Source of the DNA: Patulibacter sp.
Lineage (GTDB): Bacteria; Actinomycetota; Thermoleophilia; Solirubrobacterales; Solirubrobacteraceae
DNA: 64,000 nt
Assembly (NCBI RefSeq): GCF_030655195.1
Contig: NZ_JAURWA010000137.1
Location: 1 to 64,000 of the forward strand
Direction of reading: 5' to 3'
Positions within the stretch are counted from its first letter, which is position 1; each line of letters starts with the position of its first letter. The notes under the pieces were generated by a model, which made no database searches, was not told where the DNA came from, and saw only the letters and a list, made by a program, of their open reading frames with translations. Below are positions 25,737 through 35,940 of this stretch, piece by piece. The position numbers were made by a program, and so were the translations under genes.

Positions 25737-26615
25737 ATGACCGAGCTGCGCGCGGGACCCCTCACCGCCGTCTGGCGCCCCGACGTCGGCATGGTCGGCT
25801 CGTCCCTGACGCACGAGGGCGAGGAGCTGCTCGGCCAGCGCGGCGGCCTCGACGCCTACCGCGCGAAGGGCTCCGCGTTCGGGATCCCGCTGCTGGCGCC
25901 GTGGGCCAACCGGCTCTCCGGGCTGACCTACCCCAGCTCGCACGGCCAGGTGGTCCTCGACCCCGAACGCGTGAAGCTCGACGGGAACGGGCTGCCCAAG
26001 GACGGGGCGATGGCCGGCCGCGAGTGGGTCGTCGAGCACGAGTCCGGCGACTGGCTCGTCGCGTCGTTCGAGGCCGACGAGCCGGTCCTCGCCGTCTTCC
26101 CGTTCCCGCACGCGCTGCGCGTGTCGGTGCGCCTGTCGCCCGACACGATGGAGGTCACGACCTCGCTGACCGCCACCGGCGACGTCGCCGTCCCGCGGTG
26201 CTTCGGCTGGCACCCGCTGTTCACGCTCCCGGGCGTCGCGCGGGAGCACCTCGACGTGACGCTGCCGGTGGTGCGGGAGAGCACGCTCGACGACCGCGGC
26301 ATCCCGACGGGGCGCGTGCACCCGCCGCACTGGACCGACGGGCCGCTCGGCGACCGCACGCTCGACGCGGAGTACCCCGTGATCGACGGCGCCTTCGTCC
26401 TGCGGGGCGGCGGCCGGCGCCTGACGGTCCGCTTCGGGTCGCCCGAGTTCCCGGTCGGCCACGCCTGGGCCCCCGAGGGCGAGTCGTTCGTGGCGTGGGA
26501 GCCGATGACGGCGCCGACCAACGCGCTCGTGACCGGCGACGGGCTCGAGTTCGTGGCCCCCGGTGCGACGACCTCCTCGACCTTCGTGGTCGAGGTCGTG
26601 GCGGATCGCCGCTAG
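25737..26615 (+). CDS. Aldose 1-epimerase family protein
   Basis: IPLLAPWANRLSG, CFGWHPLFTLPGVAREHLDVTLP, AWEPMTAPTNAL. Confidence 0.88.
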   Translation: MTELRAGPLTAVWRPDVGMVGSSLTHEGEELLGQRGGLDAYRAKGSAFGIPLLAPWANRLSGLTYPSSHGQVVLDPERVKLDGNGLPKDGAMAGREWVVEHESGDWLVASFEADEPVLAVFPFPHALRVSVRLSPDTMEVTTSLTATGDVAVPRCFGWHPLFTLPGVAREHLDVTLPVVRESTLDDRGIPTGRVHPPHWTDGPLGDRTLDAEYPVIDGAFVLRGGGRRLTVRFGSPEFPVGHAWAPEGESFVAWEPMTAPTNALVTGDGLEFVAPGATTSSTFVVEVVADRR

Positions 26616-26736
26616 CGGCGGGGACGCCGTCCACACCCGCCTGTGGACACCGTCCCGGACGGCCGCCCGACGCGTGGCCGGGCCGAAACCCCCGTGCCTA
26701 AGCGGATCGACCGTTCCGGTTGTAGGTTCTCGACCT

Positions 26737-28218
26737 ATGGCCTCCGCCCCTGCAAGCACCTCCGAACCCAACCGCTGGGCCGTCCTCGGCCTGATCGCCG
26801 TCGCGCAGCTGATGGTCGTCCTCGACGCGACCATCGTGAACATCGCCCTGCCCTCCGCCCAGGGGGACCTGGGCTTCTCGACCGAGAACCGCCAGTGGGT
26901 CGTGACCGCCTACGCCCTGGCGTTCGGCAGCCTGCTGCTGATCGGCGGTCGGCTCGGCGACCTGTTCGGCCGCAAGTGGACCTTCATCGGCGGCCTGATC
27001 GGCTTCTCCGTCGCCTCGTTCATCGGCGGGCTCGCCCCGTCCTTCGGGGTCCTCGTCTTCGCCCGGGTGCTCCAGGGCGTCTTCGGCGCGCTGCTCGCCC
27101 CCGCGGCGCTCGGCCTCCTGACGGTCACCTTCGCCGACTCGCCCGACCGCCCGAAGGCGTTCGGCATCTTCGCCGCCGTCGCCACCGCCGGCGCGTCCGT
27201 CGGGCTGCTGCTCGGCGGCGTCCTGACCGACGCGCTCTCCTGGCGCTGGTGCCTCTACGTCAACCTCGTGATCGCCGTCCCGGCCGCCATCGTGGCGCTG
27301 CGGCTGCTCTCGGCCGAGCGCAACCCGCACCGGCCGCGCATCGACTGGGTCGGCACCGGGCTGGCGTGCACCGGCCTCTTCGCGCTCGTCTTCGGCTTCT
27401 CCGAGGCGGAGCGCAACTCGTGGAGCGCCACCACGACGATCGTCTCGCTGATCGCGGCGGTCCTCCTGCTCGCCGCCTTCGTCACCACCCAGCGGCGCGT
27501 GCCCAACCCGCTGCTGCCGCTCCACATCGTCCTGCACCGCGCCCGCGGCGGCGCGTACCTGTCGATCGTGGTCGCGGCGTCGGGCATGTTCGCCGTCTTC
27601 CTCTTCCTCACGTACTTCCTGCAGGAGAACCTCGGCTACTCGCCCCTGAAGACCGGCGTCGCGTTCCTGCCGATGACGGCGGCCATCTTCATCATGGCCC
27701 CGACGATCCAGACGAAGATCCTGCCGCGGGTGGGCGTCCGCCCGATCGTGATGACGGGCATGACGCTGGGCTTCCTGTCGATGCTGCTGTTCTTCACGCA
27801 GCTCGAGCCGTCCTCGACCTACGCCGCGAACGTCCTGCCGGGCCTGATCCTGCTGGGGATCGGCATGCCGTGCGTCTTCGCGCCGTCCTTCGCGACGGCG
27901 ACCCTCGGCGTGGACCGCTCCGACGCCGGCGTGGCCTCCGCGATGGTCAACACGTCGCAGCAGGTCGGCGGCGCGGTCGGCACGGCCGTGCTGTCGACGA
28001 TCTTCACCCAGGCGTCGCAGTCCTACCGGGAGACCCACGCGGCCACCGCGTCCCTGGCCTCCGACGCCGCGGTGCACGGCTACACCTCGGCGTTCACCTT
28101 CGCGACGGTGCTCTTCGCCGTCGGCTTCCTGATCGCCACGTTCGTCCTGCCGCGACGGCTGACCCCGCAGGGGCCGCCCGCGGAGCCCGTCGCCCGGGCG
28201 GTCGAGAGCCCCGCCTGA
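26737..28218 (+). CDS. MFS transporter, DHA2/EmrB-QacA-like (14 TM)
   Basis: AQLMVVLDATIVNIALPSAQGDLGFSTENRQWVVTAYALAFGSLLLIGGRLGDLFGRKW. Confidence 0.92.
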   Translation: MASAPASTSEPNRWAVLGLIAVAQLMVVLDATIVNIALPSAQGDLGFSTENRQWVVTAYALAFGSLLLIGGRLGDLFGRKWTFIGGLIGFSVASFIGGLAPSFGVLVFARVLQGVFGALLAPAALGLLTVTFADSPDRPKAFGIFAAVATAGASVGLLLGGVLTDALSWRWCLYVNLVIAVPAAIVALRLLSAERNPHRPRIDWVGTGLACTGLFALVFGFSEAERNSWSATTTIVSLIAAVLLLAAFVTTQRRVPNPLLPLHIVLHRARGGAYLSIVVAASGMFAVFLFLTYFLQENLGYSPLKTGVAFLPMTAAIFIMAPTIQTKILPRVGVRPIVMTGMTLGFLSMLLFFTQLEPSSTYAANVLPGLILLGIGMPCVFAPSFATATLGVDRSDAGVASAMVNTSQQVGGAVGTAVLSTIFTQASQSYRETHAATASLASDAAVHGYTSAFTFATVLFAVGFLIATFVLPRRLTPQGPPAEPVARAVESPA

Positions 28219-28231
28219 GCCCGCCCGGGGC

Positions 28232-29011
28232 TCAGACGACCCGGTCGACCAGGTCCGCCACCGAGTCGACGATCCGCGTGGGGACGTAGGGGAAGCGCCC
28301 CGCCGTCTCGCGCGTGGCGACGCCCGTGAGGACGAGGACCGTCTCGAGCCCCGCCTCCAGGCCCGACACGACGTCGGTGTCCATCCGGTCGCCGATCATC
28401 GCGGTCGTCTCGGAGTGCGCGTCGATGCGGTTGAGCGCCGAGCGCATCATGAGCGGGTTGGGCTTGCCGACGAAGTACGGCTCGACCCCCGTCGCGCGGC
28501 TGATCAGCGCGGCGACGGAGCCCGTCGCCGGCAGCGAGCCCTGCGGCGACGGCCCGATGTTGTCGGGGTTGGTCGCGATGAACCGGGCGCCCGCGTCGAT
28601 CAGCCGGATCGCCTGCGTGATCCGCTCGAAGCTGTAGGTGCGGGTCTCCCCCAGCACCACGTAGTCGGGGTCGCGCTCGGTCAGCGTGTAGCCCGCGTCG
28701 TGCATCGCGGTGGTCAGGCCCGCCTCGCCGATCACGAACGCCGAGCCGCCGGGGCGCTGGTCGGCCAGGAAGTGCGCGGTGGCCAGCGCCGAGGTCCAGA
28801 TCGCGGTCTCGGGGATCTGCAGGCCGCTGGCCTGCAGGCGGGCGGAGAGGTCGCGCTGCGTGTAGATCGAGTTGTTCGTCAGCACGAGGAACGGCCGACC
28901 GAGCTCCTGCAGGCGCTCCAGGAAGCGGTCGGCACCGGGCACCATCCGCTCCTCGTGGACGAGCACGCCGTCCATGTCCATGAGCCAGGAGGTGATCTCG
29001 CGCGTCGCCAT
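28232..29011 (-). CDS. HAD-IIA family hydrolase (NagD-like)
   Basis: [57 protein letters not shown]. Confidence 0.92.
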   Translation of the reverse strand: MATREITSWLMDMDGVLVHEERMVPGADRFLERLQELGRPFLVLTNNSIYTQRDLSARLQASGLQIPETAIWTSALATAHFLADQRPGGSAFVIGEAGLTTAMHDAGYTLTERDPDYVVLGETRTYSFERITQAIRLIDAGARFIATNPDNIGPSPQGSLPATGSVAALISRATGVEPYFVGKPNPLMMRSALNRIDAHSETTAMIGDRMDTDVVSGLEAGLETVLVLTGVATRETAGRFPYVPTRIVDSVADLVDRVV

Positions 29012-29323
29012 CGACGGCCAGCGTAGCGGCGCCCGACCGCCGCGCCGGGGCGCGTGGACGGTCCGCGCGCCGGAGGCCGGTCACGCACGTCGTACGCCCG
29101 TCGGGCCGGACCCCACCCGCCCGGCACCGGCCGCGGGGTCGTGGTGGCATTCCGCGCCCACGTCCGTACCATGGTCGTGAATGACACCCCCCGTGGACGA
29201 CGAGTCCTCCAGTCCTGAGCGTGCCGCCCCGCACGCCGACGACGATCCTCCTCGAGGTGCCGGGCGCGCCGTAGCGCGCGTCCTCCTCCGAGAGACCCTC
29301 CACCACGACGGGGTCCCGGTCCG

Positions 29324-30685
29324 ATGACCGAGGTCCTCCTGATCCTCGTGGCGCTCGCACTGGTCGCCGCCTGCGGCGGCTTCGTCGCGGCCGAGTTCAG
29401 CCTCATCACCGTCGACCGCAACGCGGTCGACAAGCTCGCCGCCGACGGCGACCGGCGGGCCACGAGCGTCTCGAACGCGCTGCGCACCCTGTCGTCGCAG
29501 CTCTCCGGCGCGCAGCTGGGGATCACCGTCACGAACCTCGCGATCGGCTTCCTCGCCGAACCCGCGATCGCCCGGCTGGTCGACGGTCCGCTCGAGTCCC
29601 TCGGGCTCAGCGACACCGCGTCGAAGGGCGTGTCGGTGATCATCGCGCTGGTCCTCGCCACCTCGGTGACGATGGTCTTCGGCGAGCTGGTCCCGAAGAA
29701 CCTCGCGATCTCCAGCCCGATCGCCACCGCCCGCGCCGTCGCCGGCTTCCAGCGCGGCTTCACGCACGGGATGGCCTGGCCCCTGCGCGTGCTGAACGGC
29801 TCCGCCAACTGGATCCTCCGCCGCATGGGGATCGAGCCGCAGGAGGAGCTGGCCTCCGCCCGCTCGGCCCAGGAGCTCTCCTCGCTCGTGCAGCGCTCCG
29901 CCGAGCAGGGCACGCTCGAGACCAACACGGCCACGTTGCTGCAGCGCTCGCTCGCGTTCGGCGAGCGACGCGCGGACGACGTGATGACGCCCCGCACGCG
30001 CATGAAGGCCATCGACGCGGACGAGTCCGTCGCCGCCGTCCTCGACCTCGCCCGCGAGACCGGGCACTCCCGCTTCCCCGTCGAGGTCGAGGACTCCGAG
30101 GAGATCGCCGGCATCGTCCACATCCGCCACGCCGTCGCCGTCGACTTCGACCGCCGCGGCGAGGTCCTCGTCGGCGACGTCATGGTCCCTCCGGTCGTCG
30201 TCCCCTCGTCGCTGGAGCTCGACCCCCTCATGACCGTGCTGCGCCAGGGCGGCCTGCAGATGGCCGTCGTCGTCGACGAGTTCGGCGGCGTCGACGGCAT
30301 CGTGACGCTGGAGGACCTGATCGAGGAGATCGTCGGCGAGGTGCTCGACGAGCACGACGACCGCAGCTCCGTCGCGCGCCGTCAGGCCGACGGCTCGTGG
30401 CTCCTGCCCGCGCTCCTGCGCCCGGACGAGGCCGAGGAGATCATCGGCGTGCCCGTCCCGGAGGACGAGGACTACGAGACGCTCGGCGGCCTCGTCGCCC
30501 TGCACCTCGAGCGCATCCCGGACGTCGGCGACGTCGTCGACCTCGGCGTGCCCGACGAGGACGACCCGCACCACCGCGTGCTCTTCACCGTCAACACCAT
30601 GGACGGCCTGCGGGTCGACGAGCTGCGGGTGGTCGTCGAGCACGTCGAGCGTCCCGGCGACGACGACGAGGAGGACGACCGATGA
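29324..30685 (+). CDS. CNNM/TlyC (hemolysin C) family protein: DUF21 + CBS + CorC-HlyC
   Basis: FVAAEFSLITVDRNAVDKLA, GAQLGITVTNLAIGF, RRADDVMTPRTRMKAID, VVDEFGGVDGIVTLEDLIEEIVGEVLDEHD. Confidence 0.93.
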   Translation: MTEVLLILVALALVAACGGFVAAEFSLITVDRNAVDKLAADGDRRATSVSNALRTLSSQLSGAQLGITVTNLAIGFLAEPAIARLVDGPLESLGLSDTASKGVSVIIALVLATSVTMVFGELVPKNLAISSPIATARAVAGFQRGFTHGMAWPLRVLNGSANWILRRMGIEPQEELASARSAQELSSLVQRSAEQGTLETNTATLLQRSLAFGERRADDVMTPRTRMKAIDADESVAAVLDLARETGHSRFPVEVEDSEEIAGIVHIRHAVAVDFDRRGEVLVGDVMVPPVVVPSSLELDPLMTVLRQGGLQMAVVVDEFGGVDGIVTLEDLIEEIVGEVLDEHDDRSSVARRQADGSWLLPALLRPDEAEEIIGVPVPEDEDYETLGGLVALHLERIPDVGDVVDLGVPDEDDPHHRVLFTVNTMDGLRVDELRVVVEHVERPGDDDEEDDR

Positions 30686-31728
30686 GCGACCTCGTCGGCG
30701 TCCTCATCGCGGTCGCGCTGCTCGGCTTCAACGCCTTCTTCGTCGGGGCGGAGTTCGCCCTGATCTCCGCCCGCCGGACCGAGATCGAGCCGCGGGCCGA
30801 CGCGGGCTCCCGCGTCGCCAAGATCACGCTCGGGGCGATGGAGAACGTCTCCCTGATGATGGCCGGCGCGCAGCTGGGCATCACGATCTGCTCGCTCGGC
30901 CTGGGCTACATCGGCGAGCCCGCGATCGCGCACATCCTCGAGCCGGTCTTCGCGGACCTCGGGGTCTCGGAGTCGCTGCAGTACCCCATCTCGTTCGCCA
31001 TCGCCCTGACCCTCGTGGTCTTCCTGCACGTCGTCGTGGGCGAGATGGTCCCGAAGAACATCGCGCTGGCCGGCCCCGACCGCGCGGCGCTCGTCCTGGG
31101 CCCGCCGCTCGTCCTGATCGTCCGCATCCTGCGGCCGTTCATCGCCGCACTGAACCGCGTCGCGAACATCACGCTGCGCAGCGTCGGCGTCACGCCGAAG
31201 GACGAGGTCACGAGCGCGTTCACCCGCGACGAGGTCGCCGACCTCGTCGAGGAGAGCCACCGCGAGGGCCTCCTGGAGCACGGCGAGGGCCGCCTGCTGC
31301 TCGACGCGCTGCAGTTCGAGGACCGCACCGCGCAGGCCGTGCTGCTGCCGATGGACGAGCTCGTGACGGTCTCGATCCGCACGACGCGTGCCGAGGTCGA
31401 GCGCCTGGCCGGCGAGACGGGCTACTCGCGCTTCCCGGTCGTGCTGGGCGACGGGTCGCTCTCGGGCTACCTGCACCTCAAGGACCTGCTGGCCGAGGAC
31501 GACCGGGCCCGCGACGAGGTCGTCCCCGCGCGGGACCGGCGGACGCTCCCGACCGTCGGGGTGGGCGACCGCCTGCGGACGGTGCTGCAGACGATGCAGC
31601 GCTCCCGTGCGCACCTCGCCCGCGTCGTGGACGCGGAGGATCGCGCCCTGGGCGTCGTCGCGCTGGAGGACGTGCTCGAGGAGCTCGTCGGCGAGGTCCG
31701 CGACGAGAGCCGCCGGGCCGTCGGCTGA
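30682..31728 (+). CDS. CNNM/TlyC family protein, second paralog
   Basis: FFVGAEFALISARRTEIE, GAQLGITICSLGLGYIGEPA, GVVALEDVLEELVGEVRDES; ATGA overlap with preceding gene. Confidence 0.92.
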   Translation: MSDLVGVLIAVALLGFNAFFVGAEFALISARRTEIEPRADAGSRVAKITLGAMENVSLMMAGAQLGITICSLGLGYIGEPAIAHILEPVFADLGVSESLQYPISFAIALTLVVFLHVVVGEMVPKNIALAGPDRAALVLGPPLVLIVRILRPFIAALNRVANITLRSVGVTPKDEVTSAFTRDEVADLVEESHREGLLEHGEGRLLLDALQFEDRTAQAVLLPMDELVTVSIRTTRAEVERLAGETGYSRFPVVLGDGSLSGYLHLKDLLAEDDRARDEVVPARDRRTLPTVGVGDRLRTVLQTMQRSRAHLARVVDAEDRALGVVALEDVLEELVGEVRDESRRAVG

Positions 31729-31730
31729 GG

Positions 31731-32447
31731 TCAGCCGACGAGGCGGTAGCCCACGCCCGTCTCGGTGCGGATCAGCCGCGCCCCGCGGGCGCCGGCGGGT
31801 TCGCCCTCCTCGCCCGGGATCGGGGCCTCGAGCTTGCGGCGCAGGTTGGCGATGTGCGTGCGCAGGGTCGCGGTGTCGTCGGCGTAGGCCGCGCCCCAGA
31901 CCTCGAGCAGCAGCGCGCCGTGCGTCAGCAGCCGCCCGCGGTGACGGACCAGGGTACGCAGCAGCGCGAACTCGATCGGCGTCAGGCGCAGCTCCTCCCC
32001 CGCGCGCAGCACCCGGTGGTCGGCGAGATCGATCTCCAGGTCGCCGACCCGGAGGACCGCCTCGTCGACCGCCGGGGCGGCCCGGCGCAGCGCCGCCCGC
32101 AGCCGGGCGAGCAGCTCGTCGGGCCCGAACGGCTTGGTCACGTAGTCGTCGGCCCCGGCCTCGAGCGCCCGGACCTTCTCGGCCTCCTCGTCGACCGCCG
32201 AGAGCACGAGGATCGGGATCTGCGTCCACTCGCGCAGGCCCCGGCAGATCTCGACCCCGCTGCCGTCGGGCAGCATCAGGTCCACGATCGCCGCCTCCGG
32301 CGCGTGCAGCGCGGCGAGGTCGAGGGCCTCCTGCACGCCCCCCGCGGGCAACGCTTCGAAGCCCGCGTCGCGCAGCAGCACCCGCAGGGCCCGCACGATC
32401 TGCCGCTCGTCGTCGACGACCAGCACTGTGCGTCCACCCGCGCTCAC
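31731..32447 (-). CDS. kdpE: Response regulator, KdpE-like (OmpR/PhoB family)
   Basis: TVLVVDDERQIVRALRVLLRDAGFEA, IVDLMLPDGSG, GADDYVTKPFGPDELLARLRAALRR, winged-helix TPIEFALLRTLVRHRGRLLTHGALLLEVWG. Confidence 0.88.
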   Translation of the reverse strand: MSAGGRTVLVVDDERQIVRALRVLLRDAGFEALPAGGVQEALDLAALHAPEAAIVDLMLPDGSGVEICRGLREWTQIPILVLSAVDEEAEKVRALEAGADDYVTKPFGPDELLARLRAALRRAAPAVDEAVLRVGDLEIDLADHRVLRAGEELRLTPIEFALLRTLVRHRGRLLTHGALLLEVWGAAYADDTATLRTHIANLRRKLEAPIPGEEGEPAGARGARLIRTETGVGYRLVG

Positions 32448-33925
32448 GCCGGGCCCCCGCTCCGCCCGCGCGCCGGCGCGGCGTCGTCGGTCGCCGGCGG
32501 CAGCTCGAGCACGAACGCGGTGCCCTGCCCGGGGTAGCTCTCGGCGCGCAGCGCGCCGCCGTTGGCCTCGGCCAGGCCGCGGGCGATGGCCAGACCCAGG
32601 CCGCTGCCGGGACCGGCGGCCTCGTCGCCGCGACGGAACGGCAGGAAGAGCTCGTCGCGGTCGGCCGGCCCGAGGCCGGGACCGCCGTCGACGACCCGGA
32701 CCACCGCGTGCCCGCGCCGGCTCGCGACCCGCACCAGGACGTCGGCGCGTCCCGTCCGGGGGTCGCGCCCGTGCACCAGGGCGTTCTCGACGAGGTTGGC
32801 GACGATCCGCGCGATCTGCGTGGGATCCACGCGCGCCCGGGGCGGCGGGTCCTCGGTCTCCAACCGGACCGCCCCGGCCTCGGGGTGCGTGCGGGCCATC
32901 TCGTCCAGCGCGTCCCGGACGACGTCGTCGAGCGGCACGTCGTCGGGCCGTGGCGCGGCGGCGCCGGCCTGGACGCGCGAGAGGTCCAGGAGCTTCGAGA
33001 TCAGTCCGGCCAGGCGGTCGCTGCCCTCGACGATCCCGGCGGCGAGCTCGTCGCGCTCGGCGGACGAGACGGACGAGGAGCGCAGCGCCGCGGCGGCCAC
33101 CGAGATCTGGGTCAGCGGGGTGCGCAGGTCGTGCCCGACCGTCCGCAGCAGCGTGGTCGCGACCTCGTTGGCCCGTCGGAGCCCGGCGGCCTGGACGGCC
33201 TCCTCGGCCAGCCGCTCCCGCTCGACCGCGGCGGCGACGGCGGCGGCCAGCGCCGGAGCCGTCCGCTCGCGCAGCTCCGCCTCGGTGGCGGGCGGCAACG
33301 GCGCGTCCCACGAGAGCGCACCGACGGGGCCCGCCGGTCCCTCGAGCAGCAGGCCGCGGTCGCCCGGGGGCTCGTCCCCCGGGAACCACGGGCGCAGCCC
33401 GACGGGGACCCCGAGGTGCTCGGCCAGCCGCGCGGCGGCGGCGTCGAGCGCGGCCCGCACCGGGCTGGCCAGGAGCACGGCCCGGGTCAGCGTCGCGACG
33501 AGGTCGGCCTCGCGCCGGGCCGCGTCCGCCCGGGCCGCGTCGCGCCGGCCCCGCTCGGCGATCCGCGCGGCCGCGACCGCCACGACCAGCAGCACGACCA
33601 CGACGGCCCAGTGCCGGGAGTCGGCGAGCGCCAGCCGACCCGTCGGCGGCAGGAAGAACCAGTTGAAGGCCAGCACCGACAGCACCGCCGCACCGCTCGC
33701 GGCCACCGCGCCGTGGCGGGTGGCGACGAACAGCACCGGCAGCACGTAGAGGACGCCGAGCGAGACGACCGGCGCCTCGCCGTCGAGCGCCGCGATCGCC
33801 AGGCTCGCCACCGCGGCACCGGCGACCGCGACCCCTGCCGCGGCCAGGTGCCCCCGGCCGGGACCGCCCGCGTGGGCCCGGAAGACGGAGGGACCGCTCG
33901 GCGGTTCGACGGGGACGGGCGGCAC
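32444..33925 (-). CDS. Sensor histidine kinase corresponding to KdpD C-terminal half (DUF4118 + HisKA + HATPase)
   Basis: VSLGVLYVLPVLFVATRHG...LAFNWFFLPPTGRLALADSRHWAVVVVLLVVAVAAARIAE (KdpD-type 4-TM), VGHDLRTPLTQISVAAAALRS, NLVENALVHG, GSGLGLAIARGLAEANGG. Confidence 0.9.
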   Translation of the reverse strand: MPPVPVEPPSGPSVFRAHAGGPGRGHLAAAGVAVAGAAVASLAIAALDGEAPVVSLGVLYVLPVLFVATRHGAVAASGAAVLSVLAFNWFFLPPTGRLALADSRHWAVVVVLLVVAVAAARIAERGRRDAARADAARREADLVATLTRAVLLASPVRAALDAAAARLAEHLGVPVGLRPWFPGDEPPGDRGLLLEGPAGPVGALSWDAPLPPATEAELRERTAPALAAAVAAAVERERLAEEAVQAAGLRRANEVATTLLRTVGHDLRTPLTQISVAAAALRSSSVSSAERDELAAGIVEGSDRLAGLISKLLDLSRVQAGAAAPRPDDVPLDDVVRDALDEMARTHPEAGAVRLETEDPPPRARVDPTQIARIVANLVENALVHGRDPRTGRADVLVRVASRRGHAVVRVVDGGPGLGPADRDELFLPFRRGDEAAGPGSGLGLAIARGLAEANGGALRAESYPGQGTAFVLELPPATDDAAPARGRSGGPA

Positions 33926-34005
33926 GTCGCGCAGGCTACGGCGCGCGCCCGCCGGAAGCCCGCGCCCCGCTGGTGCCGTACCCGGCGCCCCGGTACGGTG
34001 GCCCG

Positions 34006-34737
34006 GTGCTCGCCCTCCTCTACGACGTGCACGGCAACCTCGCCGCGCTCGAGGCCGTGATCGACGACGCCGAGGCGGCCGGTGCCACGGCGTGGCTCGT
34101 CGGCGGTGACGTCAGCGCCTTCGGCCCCTGGCCCGTCGACGCGCTGCGACGGCTGCGGGGGCTTCAGGACGCCCGGTGGATCCGCGGCAACCACGAGCGC
34201 TGGGCCGTCGAGACCGCCGACGTCCCGGACGTCCCGCTCGCCCGCGGGGGCGTCGTCGCGGCCCGCGAGGCCCTGGGCCCCGCGACGGTCGCCGAGCTCT
34301 ACGCCACGAGCCCGTGGCAGCGCGTCCCCGGCGGCGAGGCGTGGCACGCCTCGCCCCGCTCCGACGTCGACGGCTTCGGGGCCGAGCCCTCCGACGACGA
34401 CGCCGGCCTGCTGGAGCAGCGCACCCCCGACCTGCTCGTCGTCGGCCACACGCACGTGCAGCTGCGCCGCGAGGTCGTCCGCACCGACGGCGGCACCACC
34501 ACCGTCGTCAACCCCGGCAGCGTCGGCCTGCCGTTCGACGGCGACCCGCGCGCGGCCTACGGCCTGCTCGACGACGACGGGGCGGTCGAGCTGCGACGGG
34601 TGGAGTACGACGCCGAGCGCGCCGTCGCCGAGCAGGCCGCCCGCTGGGGCGACGCCGCGTGGGCCCGGGCCGTCGCCGAGACCTACCGCACCGGCCGGCC
34701 GTCCTCCATCACCGCACGGATCGAGAACCCCTCGTGA
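34006..34737 (+). CDS. Metallophosphoesterase
   Basis: VLALLYDVHGNLAALEAVIDD, LVGGDVSAFGPWP, IRGNHERW, VVGHTHVQL, VVNPGSVGLPFDGD. Confidence 0.92.
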   Translation: MLALLYDVHGNLAALEAVIDDAEAAGATAWLVGGDVSAFGPWPVDALRRLRGLQDARWIRGNHERWAVETADVPDVPLARGGVVAAREALGPATVAELYATSPWQRVPGGEAWHASPRSDVDGFGAEPSDDDAGLLEQRTPDLLVVGHTHVQLRREVVRTDGGTTTVVNPGSVGLPFDGDPRAAYGLLDDDGAVELRRVEYDAERAVAEQAARWGDAAWARAVAETYRTGRPSSITARIENPS

Positions 34738-35297
34738 GCGCGCCCGACCAGCCCGCCGCCGGGGACGGGGAGCCCGTCGACGACCGCATCGCGCTCGTCG
34801 CGTCCGTCGGCCCCCTGGACCCGGTCGTGGCGCTGCTGCGCGAGCTGCTGCACGTGGCCTCCGCCGTCCGGGCGACCGCGGTGGTCCCGGCCACCGGGGC
34901 CGAGGAGCCCGCCGTGGTCGACGTCGCGCGCCTGGCCCCGATCGAGGTGGCCCGCGGGGACGAGGTCGTGCACCTCGCCCACTCCGGCCCGCTCGACGTC
35001 GTGCTGCCGACGCTCTTCCCGTTCAAGGACCTGCCGGTCTTCGACGCCGATCCCGAGACCGGCGACGTCGCGGCGCCGCTGGGCGGCGTGGAGCACCGGG
35101 CGATCGGGGTCGCGGAGACCGCGGCCCAGCTGCCGGCCGGCAGCGTCCTGCAGCTGGCGTGGGACACGACCCGGCCCGGCGTGGCCTTCTCGATCACCGC
35201 GCAGTCGCCCGACGCCGGCGAGCCGATCGTCCTCGGGGTCGGGGACCAGGTCTTCCCGATGCCCACCGGCTGGCCGGACGTGCCCACCCTGGCCTGA
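34734..35297 (+). CDS. Hypothetical protein
   Basis: GTG start overlapping preceding stop (GTGA); VSAPDQPAAGDGEPVDDRIALVASVGPLDPVVALLRELL... Confidence 0.65.
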   Translation: MSAPDQPAAGDGEPVDDRIALVASVGPLDPVVALLRELLHVASAVRATAVVPATGAEEPAVVDVARLAPIEVARGDEVVHLAHSGPLDVVLPTLFPFKDLPVFDADPETGDVAAPLGGVEHRAIGVAETAAQLPAGSVLQLAWDTTRPGVAFSITAQSPDAGEPIVLGVGDQVFPMPTGWPDVPTLA

Positions 35298-35442
35298 GGG
35301 CCGCGCCGGCGCGGCGGGTGCGGGCCCCGGGGCCGGCCGGCGTCCCTCGGGGCGGGTGCGGGCGCGGGGCCCGACCGGGGTCGGTCGGGACGTCCCGACC
35401 GGGAGGCACCGGCCGACGGGCCTGTGCCATCATGCCCTGTCT

Positions 35443-35781
35443 ATGGCTCGACCCTCCACGAAGCCGGCCCGTGGCCGGCGCTCCCCGAAGGGCGGTCCCC
35501 GCCGGACCCCCAAGCTCACCAAGGAGCAGGTCGCGCAGATCGATCACCTGCACGTCGACGCGCTCCGCGCGCTCGTCACGGAGAAGGGCAAGATCCGCTC
35601 GCGCCGCGCGACCGGTCTCAACGCCCGCGACCAGGCCCACGCCGCTCGCGCCGTCAAGCAGGCCCGCGAGCTCGCGCTGCTGCCCTACCCGCACCCCCGC
35701 ATGATCTCCATGCCGGGCCGCGAGGACCGCGGCGAGGACAAGCCCGAGCGTGGCGGCCGCGGCCGCCGCGACGACCGCTAG
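35443..35781 (+). CDS. bS18-like ribosomal protein paralog (Cys-less)
   Basis: IDHLHVDALRALVTEKGKIRSRRATGLNARDQAHAARAVKQARELALLPYPHP matches the S18 core (GKI.sRR.TG....Q....A.K.AR.LALLPY). Confidence 0.82.
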   Translation: MARPSTKPARGRRSPKGGPRRTPKLTKEQVAQIDHLHVDALRALVTEKGKIRSRRATGLNARDQAHAARAVKQARELALLPYPHPRMISMPGREDRGEDKPERGGRGRRDDR

Positions 35782-35820
35782 GTCCAGCGCCTTCGAGCGG
35801 CCCCGCCGCTCAGCAGCACC

Positions 35821-35851
35821 CGAACGCCCGGCACCTCGTGCCGGGCGTTCG
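35821..35851 (+). terminator. Hairpin terminator with CGTCGTTCC tail
   Basis: cgaacgcccggcac-ctc-gtgccgggcgttcg then tcgttccggg. Confidence 0.75.
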
Positions 35852-35940
35852 TCGTTCCGGGCCCTCCCCGCCGCCACCCGTCCAGAGGGGGTGAACACCG
35901 ATCCCCCGCGGACCATGGGCGTCAGTAGGGTGATGCGCCG

